This document shows positions 1-7,001 of a stretch of DNA of 64,000 nucleotides, piece after piece. The stretch comes from Lacticaseibacillus hegangensis (GTDB lineage: Bacteria > Bacillota > Bacilli > Lactobacillales > Lactobacillaceae). The stretch lies in assembly GCF_003946465.1 (NCBI RefSeq), contig NZ_RHOL01000008.1, forward strand, positions 1 to 64,000, in the 5' to 3' direction. The notes under the pieces were generated by a model. It was not told the DNA's origin. It was given only the letters and a program-made list of their open reading frames with translations, and did no database searches. The position numbers were made by a program, and so were the translations under genes. Positions within the stretch are counted from its first letter, which is position 1. Each line of letters starts with the position of its first letter.

Positions 1-10
1 TGAAACACCA

Positions 11-55
11 AAGCAGCGCAGTCCCGTGTGAATCGTGGGATTGCGCTGCTTTTTT
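11..55 (+). terminator. Rho-independent terminator of an upstream gene
   Basis: Long inverted repeat (AGCAGCGCAGTCCC paired with GGGATTGCGCTGCT) followed by a run of six T. It ends a transcript entering from the left edge; the TGA at bases 1-3 may be that gene's stop codon, which cannot be confirmed. Confidence 0.85.
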
Positions 56-261
56 GAAATTCTATGAATAATCCAGGTATACTCGTTAAAGGTCTGTCAA
101 ATCGCGCGACAGGCTTTTTGCATATTTTTTGTGACGGTTGGTTGCCTCAGTATCGTTTTTCTGTCGATAGACGTGCCAAATCAATCACGGACTTGCTGAA
201 GGTGCCGTTGAAGTGACTGCCTTTTCATGGCATGCCTGGTATGACGTCGGATATAGATGGA

Positions 262-299
262 TTGTTGATCCCAAGTCAATGGTCTATACTTCGTATAGA
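262..299 (+). promoter_or_regulatory. Toxin-antitoxin promoter with palindromic operator
   Basis: A -35 TTGTTG (262-267), 17-bp spacer and -10 TATACT (285-290). The -10 lies inside a perfect inverted repeat TCTATAC-TTC-GTATAGA (283-299). An operator over the -10 just ahead of the antitoxin start is typical of autoregulated type II toxin-antitoxin operons; which protein binds is inferred. Confidence 0.65.
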
Positions 300-310
300 G
301 GTGATAGTCT

Positions 311-556
311 ATGAACGAAATGAAGCCTGAGGAACGCATTATTGGCCAGATGAATAACAGCTTATACTTCACAATTCCGGCGGATGTCGTGGCCCAGCTG
401 AATCTGAAAAAGGGGGAGACACTGACAGTCAAATTACAGGATGGTGAAATTGTGGCCAGCCCAAAGAAGAAAACGACGACGATTGAGGATGTTCAAGCCA
501 TCGATCAGATGATTGATAAGTACATGGCGGCCATGCAGTATTTGGAGGATAAGTAG
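311..556 (+). CDS. AbrB/MazE-type antitoxin of a Doc module
   Basis: An 81-aa protein whose first 50 residues fit a SpoVT/AbrB swapped-hairpin DNA-binding domain (NNSLYFTIPADVV, then LNLKKGETLTVKL and a GEIVASPKK strand). The acidic C-terminal tail would be the toxin-neutralising part. The start is ATG 311 with AGAGGTG seven bases upstream. Its stop overlaps the toxin GTG start by one base, so the two are translationally coupled. Classical Doc partners are Phd antitoxins of a different fold, so this is a mixed pairing. It probably represses its own promoter through the palindrome at 283-299. Function is inferred from the domain and the partner. Confidence 0.8.
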   Translation: MNEMKPEERIIGQMNNSLYFTIPADVVAQLNLKKGETLTVKLQDGEIVASPKKKTTTIEDVQAIDQMIDKYMAAMQYLEDK

Positions 557-954
557 TGAAATATCTTTCCGCAGCAAGCATCATTGCCATCAACGTCCGC
601 ATTCAGCAACGCTTCGGTACGACGCCGAGTATTCGGGATGCCGAAGCACTGGATTACATCGTCAAATCTGCAAGGCAAGAAGTTTTCGGTCAAGTTTTGT
701 ACCCAGAGATTGAACAGTTAGCGACTTTTTACTTAATCAAAGTGACGAAAAAGCATGTTTTCAACGATGCTAATAAAAGAACTGCGTTGCAGTCAGCTGT
801 CATGTTTCTAGACCGGAATGGATACGAGCTTAAAGTCGATCATCAGATTCGAGTCGCCAAGCAGGTGGTGCGCATCGCGCAAATCAATGGTGAGCCGGAC
901 AGCTTACGACGCGAGACGGAAATGCTGGTGCGCGAGTCGATAGTCAAGCTTTAA
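556..954 (+). CDS. doc: Death-on-curing (Doc) family toxin
   Basis: A 132-aa Fic-fold protein with the Doc motif HVFNDANKRTA at residues 67-77 (H67, D71, N73, K74, R75), matching HxFx(D/N)ANKR of phage P1 Doc, which phosphorylates EF-Tu and stops translation. The length is typical of Doc toxins. The start is GTG 556, overlapping the antitoxin stop, with GGAGGA at 544-549. All motif residues are present, so the toxin looks intact. It is the second gene of a two-gene module with its own promoter. The target is known from the family and not shown here. Confidence 0.88.
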   Translation: MKYLSAASIIAINVRIQQRFGTTPSIRDAEALDYIVKSARQEVFGQVLYPEIEQLATFYLIKVTKKHVFNDANKRTALQSAVMFLDRNGYELKVDHQIRVAKQVVRIAQINGEPDSLRRETEMLVRESIVKL

Positions 955-979
955 TCCAATCAGGTTTCGGCTTTCATGC

Positions 980-1010
980 TTGACCCTGACGCGGCGTCAG
1001 CCCTTATCCT
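980..1010 (+). promoter_or_regulatory. MerR-type promoter of the TipA-like regulator
   Basis: A -35 TTGACC (980-985) and -10 TATCCT (1005-1010) are separated by 19 bp, the over-long spacing used by MerR activators. The spacer carries a perfect palindrome CTGACGC-G-GCGTCAG (986-1000). This points to autoregulation by the gene that follows. Confidence 0.7.
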
Positions 1011-1029
1011 GATTTTTGGAGGTGACATC

Positions 1030-1803
1030 ATGGCATACACGACTAGTGAGTTGGCGGCGCTCAGCGGGGTGACGGCCCGCACGCTGCGCTATTACGACCG
1101 CATTGGTCTGCTGACCCCGCCGCTGGCCGCAAATGGCTACCGGCAGTACGGCCAGGCGGAAGTCGACCGGCTGCAGCTGATCCTGACTTACCGCGCGCTG
1201 GGCTTTGCGCTGGCGGAGATTCAGGCGCTGCTGACTCAGCCGCCGGCCAAGCAGGCGGCCATGCTGGCCGATCAGCGCAAAAGGCTGCTGGCTGAGCGGC
1301 GGCGAGTCGACCGCCAGCTGCAGGCACTTGATGTCACCCTCGCCAATCAGAAGGGAGGGTCCGAAATGTCAGACCCAGAAAAATTTGAGGCACTGAAGCG
1401 GCAGCGTCTCCAGGAAAACGATGCGGCTTACGGGCAGGAGGTTGAGGCGCGGTACGGCAAGGCGGTCAAGGCTGCTGCGGATGCCCACTATGCCGGCCTG
1501 ACTGCGGCGCAGTATCAGGCGATGACCGAGGCCGAGGAGCAGCTCAAGGTGGCGCTGCTGCGGTATCTCACCGCGCCAGTATTGCCCAGCGCTGCAGCGA
1601 AACAGGCATACGCCGCGCATCGCACCTGGCTGCTGGCGACTACGCCGAACCTGACGGAACAGATGCACCGGGCGCTGGCCGCTATGTACACCGATGATCC
1701 GCGCTTCACGGCCTATTACACGAAGTTGACCGGCAATGCGCGTGCCGCCGGGGCATTGCGGCAGATCATTGAGCACTATACGCGCGAGCAGGAAGCTAAC
1801 TAA
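1030..1803 (+). CDS. MerR family activator with TipAS drug-binding domain
   Basis: A 257-aa regulator. Residues 1-70 form a MerR winged helix (YTTSELAALSGVTARTLRYYD, then NGYRQYGQAEVDRLQLI), followed by a dimerisation helix and, from about residue 135, a TipAS-like all-helical domain (AHYAGLTAAQYQAM... MYTDDPRFTAYYTKL). In the family this domain captures thiopeptides or other multidrug ligands and switches the promoter on. I chose ATG 1030 because TTTGGAGGTGA lies seven bases upstream; an earlier in-frame codon at 976 has no ribosome site and would cover the promoter. The 19-bp-spacer promoter at 980-1010 suggests self-activation. The next gene, a quinone oxidoreductase, may be a target, but no similar operator was seen before it. 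Confidence 0.87.
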   Translation: MAYTTSELAALSGVTARTLRYYDRIGLLTPPLAANGYRQYGQAEVDRLQLILTYRALGFALAEIQALLTQPPAKQAAMLADQRKRLLAERRRVDRQLQALDVTLANQKGGSEMSDPEKFEALKRQRLQENDAAYGQEVEARYGKAVKAAADAHYAGLTAAQYQAMTEAEEQLKVALLRYLTAPVLPSAAAKQAYAAHRTWLLATTPNLTEQMHRALAAMYTDDPRFTAYYTKLTGNARAAGALRQIIEHYTREQEAN

Positions 1804-1844
1804 GCGACTTGAGGCGAGTTTTCCTTGAAGAATCAGCTCGACGA

Positions 1845-1860
1845 TGTTTCACGGGAAACA
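1845..1860. other. Candidate parS site (ParB binding)
   Basis: TGTTTCACGGGAAACA differs at one position from the parS palindrome TGTTTCACGTGAAACA. It is intergenic, between the MerR gene and its terminator. A second 15-of-16 match lies at 31991. In Firmicutes parS sites cluster around the replication origin, so this informs chromosomal position. The rest of the 1804-2098 gap shows only the terminator at 1861 and nothing else recognisable. Confidence 0.65.
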
Positions 1861-1892
1861 AAAGGACGAGCAATTTTGTTCGTCCTTTTTGC
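1861..1892 (+). terminator. Rho-independent terminator after the TipA-like gene
   Basis: AAAGGACGAG pairs with TTCGTCCTTT (one G-U pair) around a short loop and is followed by T residues. It is placed 58 bases after the MerR stop codon. Confidence 0.8.
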
Positions 1893-2098
1893 TAGCTTTG
1901 ATGTTGCCATAGCGGTGCGCGTCGATTAGTCTTGAGACAGATTCGGGGCGGTAGAAAGCCTTGCCGAAAGTGGGGCGCTTCAAAATCACCGATCACGCAG
2001 GCCACTGAAGCGTCGCTGCGCCTGCCCAATGAACCTTTTGAACGACTTGGCCGCTTGTTCGTCAACCGTGATTGAGCCCAACGAAAGGAAGTCTGCAT

Positions 2099-3100
2099 AT
2101 GAAAGCAGTACAAATTACTAAGTATTCAAAGTCGCTGGCCGTTCAGGTCAATGACGTGGCCAAACCCACCCCGGCGCCGCACGAGGTGTTGATCCGGGTG
2201 CAGTACGCCGCGGTCAATCCCGTGGATTTGATGAATATTACCGGCAGCGTGAAGCTGATCCAAAATTACCCGATGCCGCTGACGTTGGGTAACGAGATTG
2301 CCGGTGAGGTGGTGGCCCGCGGCGCCGAAGCGACAGCCTTTAAGGTGGGCGACCAGGTCTATGCCCGGTTGCCGCTTGGCAAAATTGGCGGCTTTGCTGA
2401 GTATGTTGCGGTCGCTGAGGACGCGCTTTGGTACGTGCCTAAAAACCTGTCGCTCAAGCAGGCCGTGGCGGTGCCGTTGACGGGCCTGACGGCGTATCAG
2501 GGGCTGACCGAGGAACTAGCCGCTCAGCCGGGTCGGACCCTGTTCATCCCAGGTGGCTCTGGCAGCTTTGGCCAGATGGCGGTGCCCATCGCTAAGCAGA
2601 TGGGGCTAAAAGTGATCGTTTCGGGCAACGCCGAAGCCAAGGCTCGGATCACGCAGCTGGGCGCAGACCAGTACCTCGATTACCGTAAGGAGAACTATTG
2701 GGAGGTGCTGGCGCCGGTCGATTACATCATCGATACGCGCGGCGCTCAGGAAATTGAGCGCGAAGTGTCCGTTCTGAAACAGGGTGGCCGCATCCTGAGT
2801 CTGGTGGCTGGGCCGAATCGTTATTTTGCCACCTCGCGGCATTTACCGTTCTGGAAAACTTTTCTGTTTGGTATTGCGGGCCGGCGGTGGGACAAGCTCG
2901 CTCGCAGCCGCGATGGCCAGTACCGGTTCCTCTTCGTGCGCAGCGATGGTGCCCAGCTGAAGAAGGTCACCGAGATCGTCGAAGACAACAATATTGTGCC
3001 GACCATCGATGACCATGTCTTCACGCTTGATCAGATCAACGAGGCGCTGCAGCTGGTGGATCATGGGAAAACCAAGGGCAAAGTGGTCATCGAATTTTAG
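2099..3100 (+). CDS. Zinc-independent quinone oxidoreductase (MDR family)
   Basis: A 333-aa medium-chain dehydrogenase/reductase of the NADPH:quinone reductase type. The N-terminal GroES-like fold (KAVQITKYSK, AAVNPVDLMNI, LGNEIAGEVVARG) is followed by a Rossmann domain with the nucleotide loop FIPGGSGSFGQMA near residue 150. The zinc-binding Cys clusters of alcohol dehydrogenases are absent, as expected for quinone or enone reductases (QOR, YhdH-like). The start at ATG 2099 is supported by AAAGGAAG eight bases upstream. It probably reduces quinones or electrophilic alkenes in the cytoplasm. It stands alone between a drug-sensing MerR and a redox operon, with a shared bidirectional terminator behind it. 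The substrate cannot be read from sequence. Confidence 0.85.
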   Translation: MKAVQITKYSKSLAVQVNDVAKPTPAPHEVLIRVQYAAVNPVDLMNITGSVKLIQNYPMPLTLGNEIAGEVVARGAEATAFKVGDQVYARLPLGKIGGFAEYVAVAEDALWYVPKNLSLKQAVAVPLTGLTAYQGLTEELAAQPGRTLFIPGGSGSFGQMAVPIAKQMGLKVIVSGNAEAKARITQLGADQYLDYRKENYWEVLAPVDYIIDTRGAQEIEREVSVLKQGGRILSLVAGPNRYFATSRHLPFWKTFLFGIAGRRWDKLARSRDGQYRFLFVRSDGAQLKKVTEIVEDNNIVPTIDDHVFTLDQINEALQLVDHGKTKGKVVIEF

Positions 3101-3108
3101 ACGCGAAA

Positions 3109-3150
3109 AAGCCGACCAAATGGGATAAGACCCAGACGGTCGGCTTTCTC
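3109..3150. terminator. Bidirectional terminator between convergent genes
   Basis: GCCGACC (3111-3117) pairs with GGTCGGC (3138-3144), with an A run on the left and T residues on the right. It serves both the quinone reductase (+) and the FAD oxidoreductase (-). Confidence 0.8.
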
Positions 3151-3164
3151 GTAGTTAAATCGGT

Positions 3165-4508
3165 TTAACGCGGCAGTAGCGCAGTTAGCGTATCAAGTAT
3201 GGCAGACGACGCGCTTGGGAACGCGAAGATCTGCTTTTGCAACATGCCGGCGGTGTAGCGGCCGTTGATGATCAAGGTGAGCAGGTTGATGAGCTCCTCA
3301 CCGTCATCCGCGTAGACACTGGCGCCAACCAGGTAGCCGGCTTTGTCGAAGACCAGGGTGGCCTCGGCGTCCAGCGCACGTTTGAGCTCGAAGGTTGCCT
3401 GCTGGCCGAACTTCAGGACTTGGGAGTGGTAGTCGTTAGGATTTGCGGCGGCAGTTGCAGCGCTGACGCCGACCTGCGACAGCCGCGGCATCGTGAAGAC
3501 GACGCTGGGGATCGCCGGGTAGTCGATTGGGCTGGTCTGGCCTGCGATTTGGCCCGCAATGTAGTTGGATTCAAAAATTGCAACTGGCGTCAGCTTGGCT
3601 TGCGGCCGGTCGATGACATCACCGCTGGCAAAAATGTTGGCGACGCTGGTTTGCAAATGGTCGTTGACCTTGATACCGCGGCGGGAGGCTTCGATGCCAA
3701 GCTTTTCCAGGCCGAGACCTTCGACGTTCGCGACGCGGCCGGTGGCACCGAGAATGTAGTCGGTGGCGATGGTCAGGCCGTTTTTCGTTGTCACCCTGAA
3801 GGTATCGCCTGTCTTAGTGACGGCTGAAACAGCCTCGCCAAAGTAGAACTGCACGCCCTGTGCTTCGAGTTTTTGCTGGAGGCGTGCGACATAGGTGTGG
3901 TTGAACGGCGCCAGGGCCTTGTCCGTGAACTCGACGATGTGCACGTTCTTGCCCATGCTGGCGGCCATGGAGGCAAATTCCATCGCGATAATGCCGGCGC
4001 CGATGAAGACCAGGCGTTCAGGCATATCCGGCAGGTCGAGGAACTCACGGCTGTCGTGAATGAATTTGGCGCCGGGGATGCTCAGCGCGGCCGGGCGCTG
4101 GCCGGTACCAATCACGATGTACTCGCTGGTGTAGGTTTTACCCGCCACGGTCACCTCGTGTTCGCCAGTTAGCTCCGCGCTGCCGGTGATCATGTCAATG
4201 CCCATTTTGGTGAACATGGCGGTCATGGCTGGGGAAAAGGGATCAATGACCTGGTGCTTGTAAGCCATCAGGTCAGGCCAGTTGATGGCCGGCACGTCGT
4301 CAATGCCGGCGCCTTTAAAGCGCGCCAGCTGTTCCTTTAGCTGGAAGGGACCGTCAAGCGCGATTTTGGCGTCACACCCGTAGTTGGTACAAGTGCCGCC
4401 GACCATGTCTTTTTCCACGATCGCCACGCGCTTGCCGAGCTGCTTTAGTGTGACCGCACCGTGCCAGGTCGCATGCCCGGCACCAATCATTATCACATCA
4501 TAATCCAT
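3165..4508 (-). CDS. FAD/NAD(P)-dependent disulfide reductase-like oxidoreductase
   Basis: A 447-aa flavoprotein of the glutathione reductase/lipoamide dehydrogenase family. It has an FAD-binding start (MIGAGHATWHG), a redox CxxxxC pair C40/C45 in GGTCTNYGC, a second nucleotide fold (FIGAGIIAMEFASMAASMG), the FAD motif IFASGDV and a C-terminal dimerisation domain. The canonical catalytic His-Glu dyad in the C-terminal HPT-x-x-E motif is missing; the corresponding segment reads FAFPSASSAI. Its disulfide substrate is therefore uncertain and it may not act as a classical thiol-disulfide reductase. It is downstream of an OhrR-like MarR gene on the same strand, and both promoters share an operator, which suggests induction by peroxide or electrophile stress. 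Confidence 0.87.
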   Translation of the reverse strand: MDYDVIMIGAGHATWHGAVTLKQLGKRVAIVEKDMVGGTCTNYGCDAKIALDGPFQLKEQLARFKGAGIDDVPAINWPDLMAYKHQVIDPFSPAMTAMFTKMGIDMITGSAELTGEHEVTVAGKTYTSEYIVIGTGQRPAALSIPGAKFIHDSREFLDLPDMPERLVFIGAGIIAMEFASMAASMGKNVHIVEFTDKALAPFNHTYVARLQQKLEAQGVQFYFGEAVSAVTKTGDTFRVTTKNGLTIATDYILGATGRVANVEGLGLEKLGIEASRRGIKVNDHLQTSVANIFASGDVIDRPQAKLTPVAIFESNYIAGQIAGQTSPIDYPAIPSVVFTMPRLSQVGVSAATAAANPNDYHSQVLKFGQQATFELKRALDAEATLVFDKAGYLVGASVYADDGEELINLLTLIINGRYTAGMLQKQIFAFPSASSAILDTLTALLPR

Positions 4509-4532
4509 AAGCGTATTACCTCCACTATTTAT

Positions 4533-4546
4533 AATCGTGCACGACT
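4533..4546. promoter_or_regulatory. OhrR/MarR operator copy 1
   Basis: AATCGTGCACGACT, with the perfect 10-bp palindrome TCGTGCACGA at 4535-4544, sits 25 bases upstream of the oxidoreductase start. Its reverse complement recurs upstream of the MarR gene with one mismatch, so it is the probable binding site of that MarR. Confidence 0.65.
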
Positions 4547-4569
4547 GATTGTGGCTAACGAAAACCGCC

Positions 4570-4998
4570 TCATTCGCTGAGGCCGGCCTCCAGTTTTTGG
4601 TTCAACGCCAGCGCCTGCTCGTAGTCGGCCGGGGTGAGCGAGTAGCGCCCCAGGCAGTCGGCCAGCGCCTGTTGGATCGGCACTTCTGCGGCCTTGGCGT
4701 GGTCAGTCAGACTGACGATCAGTCGGCGCTTGTCGGCTGCCGGGTGCTCGCGCGTGACCCAGCCGTGGGCCGCCAGCCGCTTGATCAGCGGCGTCAGCGT
4801 GTTGGAGCTGAGGTGCAGGGCCTCGCCCAGCTCTCGCAGCTCGCGGTGGTCGTGATTCCACAGCACGGTCAGCAACAGGTACTGCGGGTAGGTTAGGTCA
4901 AAAGTCTTGAGCGCCTCTTGGTAAAACTTGTTGAAGAGCCGGTTGACGTTGTAAACGCTGAAACATAATTGGTTTGCTAGATCGACATGGGTCGGCAT
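4570..4998 (-). CDS. OhrR-like MarR family redox sensor
   Basis: A 142-aa MarR winged-helix repressor (LTYPQYLLLTVLW, LSSNTLTPLIKRL recognition helix, wing EHPAADKRRLIVSLT). The N-terminal stretch QLCFSVYNVNRLFNKFY closely follows OhrR proteins and carries a cysteine at residue 12, the place of the peroxide-sensing Cys. A second cysteine at residue 115 resembles the resolving Cys of 2-Cys OhrR. In that family, organic hydroperoxide oxidises the first Cys and releases DNA. The ohr gene itself is not adjacent; the neighbour is an FAD oxidoreductase 61 bases downstream on the same strand, with the same operator in front of each. Sensor type is inferred from these residues. Confidence 0.85.
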   Translation of the reverse strand: MPTHVDLANQLCFSVYNVNRLFNKFYQEALKTFDLTYPQYLLLTVLWNHDHRELRELGEALHLSSNTLTPLIKRLAAHGWVTREHPAADKRRLIVSLTDHAKAAEVPIQQALADCLGRYSLTPADYEQALALNQKLEAGLSE

Positions 4999-5015
4999 AA
5001 TAATTGCTCCTTATT

Positions 5016-5029
5016 AGTCGTGCGCGATT
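5016..5029. promoter_or_regulatory. OhrR/MarR operator copy 2 (autoregulation)
   Basis: AGTCGTGCGCGATT lies 18 bases upstream of the MarR start and equals the reverse complement of the 4533-4546 site except at one base. This supports autorepression and co-regulation of the downstream oxidoreductase. Confidence 0.65.
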
Positions 5030-5070
5030 GGTTATAGCATAGGCCTATTGTGGTGCGGGTGCAACTTTTT

Positions 5071-5667
5071 TCAGCGCGGTGCAGTCGCCAGATAGGCACT
5101 GCTGGTCTTGATGGTCGGCTGATGGATCGCCAGCAGGGCTTCTTCGGCCATGGCTGTCGTCACCTGTGGGTCACGCAGCCAGCTGGCGATAAAGCCGGCG
5201 ACGGCGGCGGCCAGATACGCGGCGTTGAGACGGTTGACTGGCGTGTCGGCCGCCTTGGATAACTGGCGATCGCCCGCCATCACCTGTGCGTAAATCACAC
5301 CTTCAAGCTGCTTCTGGAAAGTCCCGTCGTCTTTTGAAAATAGACGTTGGAGCGTCTCCTGCTGATTGGTGACACCGGCGACGATGCCTTCAACATACTG
5401 GCGCGTCCGGTGGGCGTCAATCTGCGCCAGGTCTGTCTCCGCGGTGTGGAAGGCCCCGGAGATCTCGTCCAGGACCTCGCCGATGATGCGGTCCTGCAGC
5501 GTCTCGAGGTCGGGGTAATGCTGGTAAAAAGTGTTCCGCGCACACTGGGCCAGGGTGCAAAGCTGGCTGACGGTAATGGTGTGGCAGTCGTGCTCGGCCA
5601 GCAGCGAAAGGTAGGCCTGCTTTAAATTGGTTTCCGTCTTGCGGTAACGCAGATCGTTTTTATTCAT
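5071..5667 (-). CDS. TetR/AcrR family transcriptional regulator
   Basis: A 198-aa regulator with an N-terminal TetR helix-turn-helix (residues 8-60: RKTETNLKQAYLSLLAEH, TITVSQLCTLAQCARNTFYQHYPDLETL). The C-terminal ligand domain (from residue 70) has no recognisable specificity. It is divergent from the nitronate monooxygenase-like gene with a 130-bp gap, and TTAAC/GTTAA repeats in that gap are plausible operators. It most likely represses that gene and itself. The inducer is unknown. Confidence 0.85.
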   Translation of the reverse strand: MNKNDLRYRKTETNLKQAYLSLLAEHDCHTITVSQLCTLAQCARNTFYQHYPDLETLQDRIIGEVLDEISGAFHTAETDLAQIDAHRTRQYVEGIVAGVTNQQETLQRLFSKDDGTFQKQLEGVIYAQVMAGDRQLSKAADTPVNRLNAAYLAAAVAGFIASWLRDPQVTTAMAEEALLAIHQPTIKTSSAYLATAPR

Positions 5668-5737
5668 GATTTTCCCTCTTAACGGACAGTATACCAGTTA
5701 AATGACACTTAACGCACAAAGCGCGCGGTTTTGCCAA

Positions 5738-5766
5738 TTGAAGCGCGGCCGGGCGCTTAGTATAGT
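5738..5766 (+). promoter_or_regulatory. Promoter of the nitronate monooxygenase-like gene
   Basis: TTGAAG (5738-5743), a 17-bp spacer and TATAGT (5761-5766) lie 31 bases before the start codon, within the TetR divergent region. Confidence 0.55.
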
Positions 5767-5797
5767 GACCGTAGATAACGAAAGGTGAGGATAAAAC

Positions 5798-6808
5798 ATG
5801 AATCGAGTCGCATCAATTCTTGGGATCAAGTACCCCTTTGTTCAGGGCGCCATGTCGTGGCTGACGGATGCCAAGTTTGTCGCCGCCGTCAGCAATGCCG
5901 GGGGCATGGGGATTCTTGGCCCTAACGCTGGCGCACACACGGTGACGCCCAGCGCCGACGAAACCGCCGAGCGCATGCGCGAGCAGGTCAAGCAGACCCA
6001 GGCGCTGACGGATAAGCCGTTTGCGGTCACGCTGATTGTTGCCGCTGGTGACACGTCGATTTTCACGAAGAAAATTCTGGACGTCGTCATCGAAGAACAC
6101 GTGCCGGCCGTGCTGCTGAACTCGCTCGGCGGCGTGTCCAGCGACACTTACGGCGTCGACCCGGCCACCATGAAGACGCTCAAGGAGCACGGCATTAAAA
6201 CCATCGTGCGCTCTCTGCAGCCGTCGATCGAGGACGCCCAGGCCGTTGAAAAGCAGGGCGCGGACGTGTACGTGGCGACTGGCTTTGACGAAGGCGGCAC
6301 CATGCCCGGCGGCGAGATCGGCTCGTTTGCCATCATGCCGATGATCGCCGACGCCGTAAAAATTCCGGTGCTGCTGGCCGGCGCGATCGCCGATGCCCGC
6401 ACCGTCAACGCCGCCTTCGCTCTGGGAGCAGAAGGCGTCTACGTGGGCTCGCGGCTGATTCCGACGACGGAAAATCCCGCTGCCGAAAACGTCAAGCAGC
6501 TGATCGTGGATTCGAATGCCGAGGACCTGACGCTGTTCCGGACGCTTCCGGACTACTACCGGTCGCTGCCAACGAAGCTGGTTGACCAGCTGACGAAAAA
6601 TGACCAGACCCTGCCGGGCAAAGAGGCACAGCAGGCTAACGCCAAGCTCATGGGCGGCACTAGCGGCATGCGCATTGGCATGCTGGATGGTGACCTGGAG
6701 CGCGGCTATGTGTCCGTGGGTACTGGCATCTCAATGGTGCACAGCATTCAGCCAGTCAAGGAAGTCATCGATGAGATGATGGCTGATTATGACGAAAACG
6801 CGAAATAG
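5798..6808 (+). CDS. Nitronate monooxygenase-like FMN protein
   Basis: A 336-aa TIM-barrel flavoprotein of the 2-nitropropane dioxygenase/FabK superfamily: FVQGAMSWLTDAKFVAAVSNAGGMGILG at the start, the phosphate-binding segment LLAGAIADARTVNAAFALGAEGVYVGSR near residues 190-220. In nitronate monooxygenases the segment after the central strand reads E-A-G-G-H with a catalytic His; here it is DEGGTMPGG, so the His is replaced by Thr. Denitration chemistry by the known mechanism is therefore doubtful, and another FMN-dependent reaction is possible. The start at ATG 5798 has AAAGGTGAGG upstream. It is monocistronic, divergent from a TetR regulator that probably controls it. Confidence 0.82.
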   Translation: MNRVASILGIKYPFVQGAMSWLTDAKFVAAVSNAGGMGILGPNAGAHTVTPSADETAERMREQVKQTQALTDKPFAVTLIVAAGDTSIFTKKILDVVIEEHVPAVLLNSLGGVSSDTYGVDPATMKTLKEHGIKTIVRSLQPSIEDAQAVEKQGADVYVATGFDEGGTMPGGEIGSFAIMPMIADAVKIPVLLAGAIADARTVNAAFALGAEGVYVGSRLIPTTENPAAENVKQLIVDSNAEDLTLFRTLPDYYRSLPTKLVDQLTKNDQTLPGKEAQQANAKLMGGTSGMRIGMLDGDLERGYVSVGTGISMVHSIQPVKEVIDEMMADYDENAK

Positions 6809-6842
6809 CCTTTTTCCGCAGCACGACTGAGCTGCGGCCATC

Positions 6843-6901
6843 AAAAAACACGTCTGAGGTTTCGCACGAATGTTGGGTGCGAGACGGCTGACGTGTTTTT
6901 T
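6843..6901 (+). terminator. Terminator after the nitronate monooxygenase-like gene
   Basis: AAAAAACACGTC (6843-6854) pairs with GACGTGTTTTTT (6890-6901), and an inner TTTCGCAC/GTGCGAGA stem extends it. It ends the + strand gene. Confidence 0.75.
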
Positions 6902-7001
6902 ACGTTTCGGCGCGGCTGATCTGCACATGTAGTTTCTTGGTCACCGCCACAGTATTAGTCAGTGCTAGTATAGAAAAGTATCGTGAGCAGAGGTGAGAGT
7001 T

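Noticed and set aside
3237-3827. + strand frame opposite the FAD oxidoreductase
   Set aside because: Complement of a gene with clear FAD and NAD motifs; no ribosome site.
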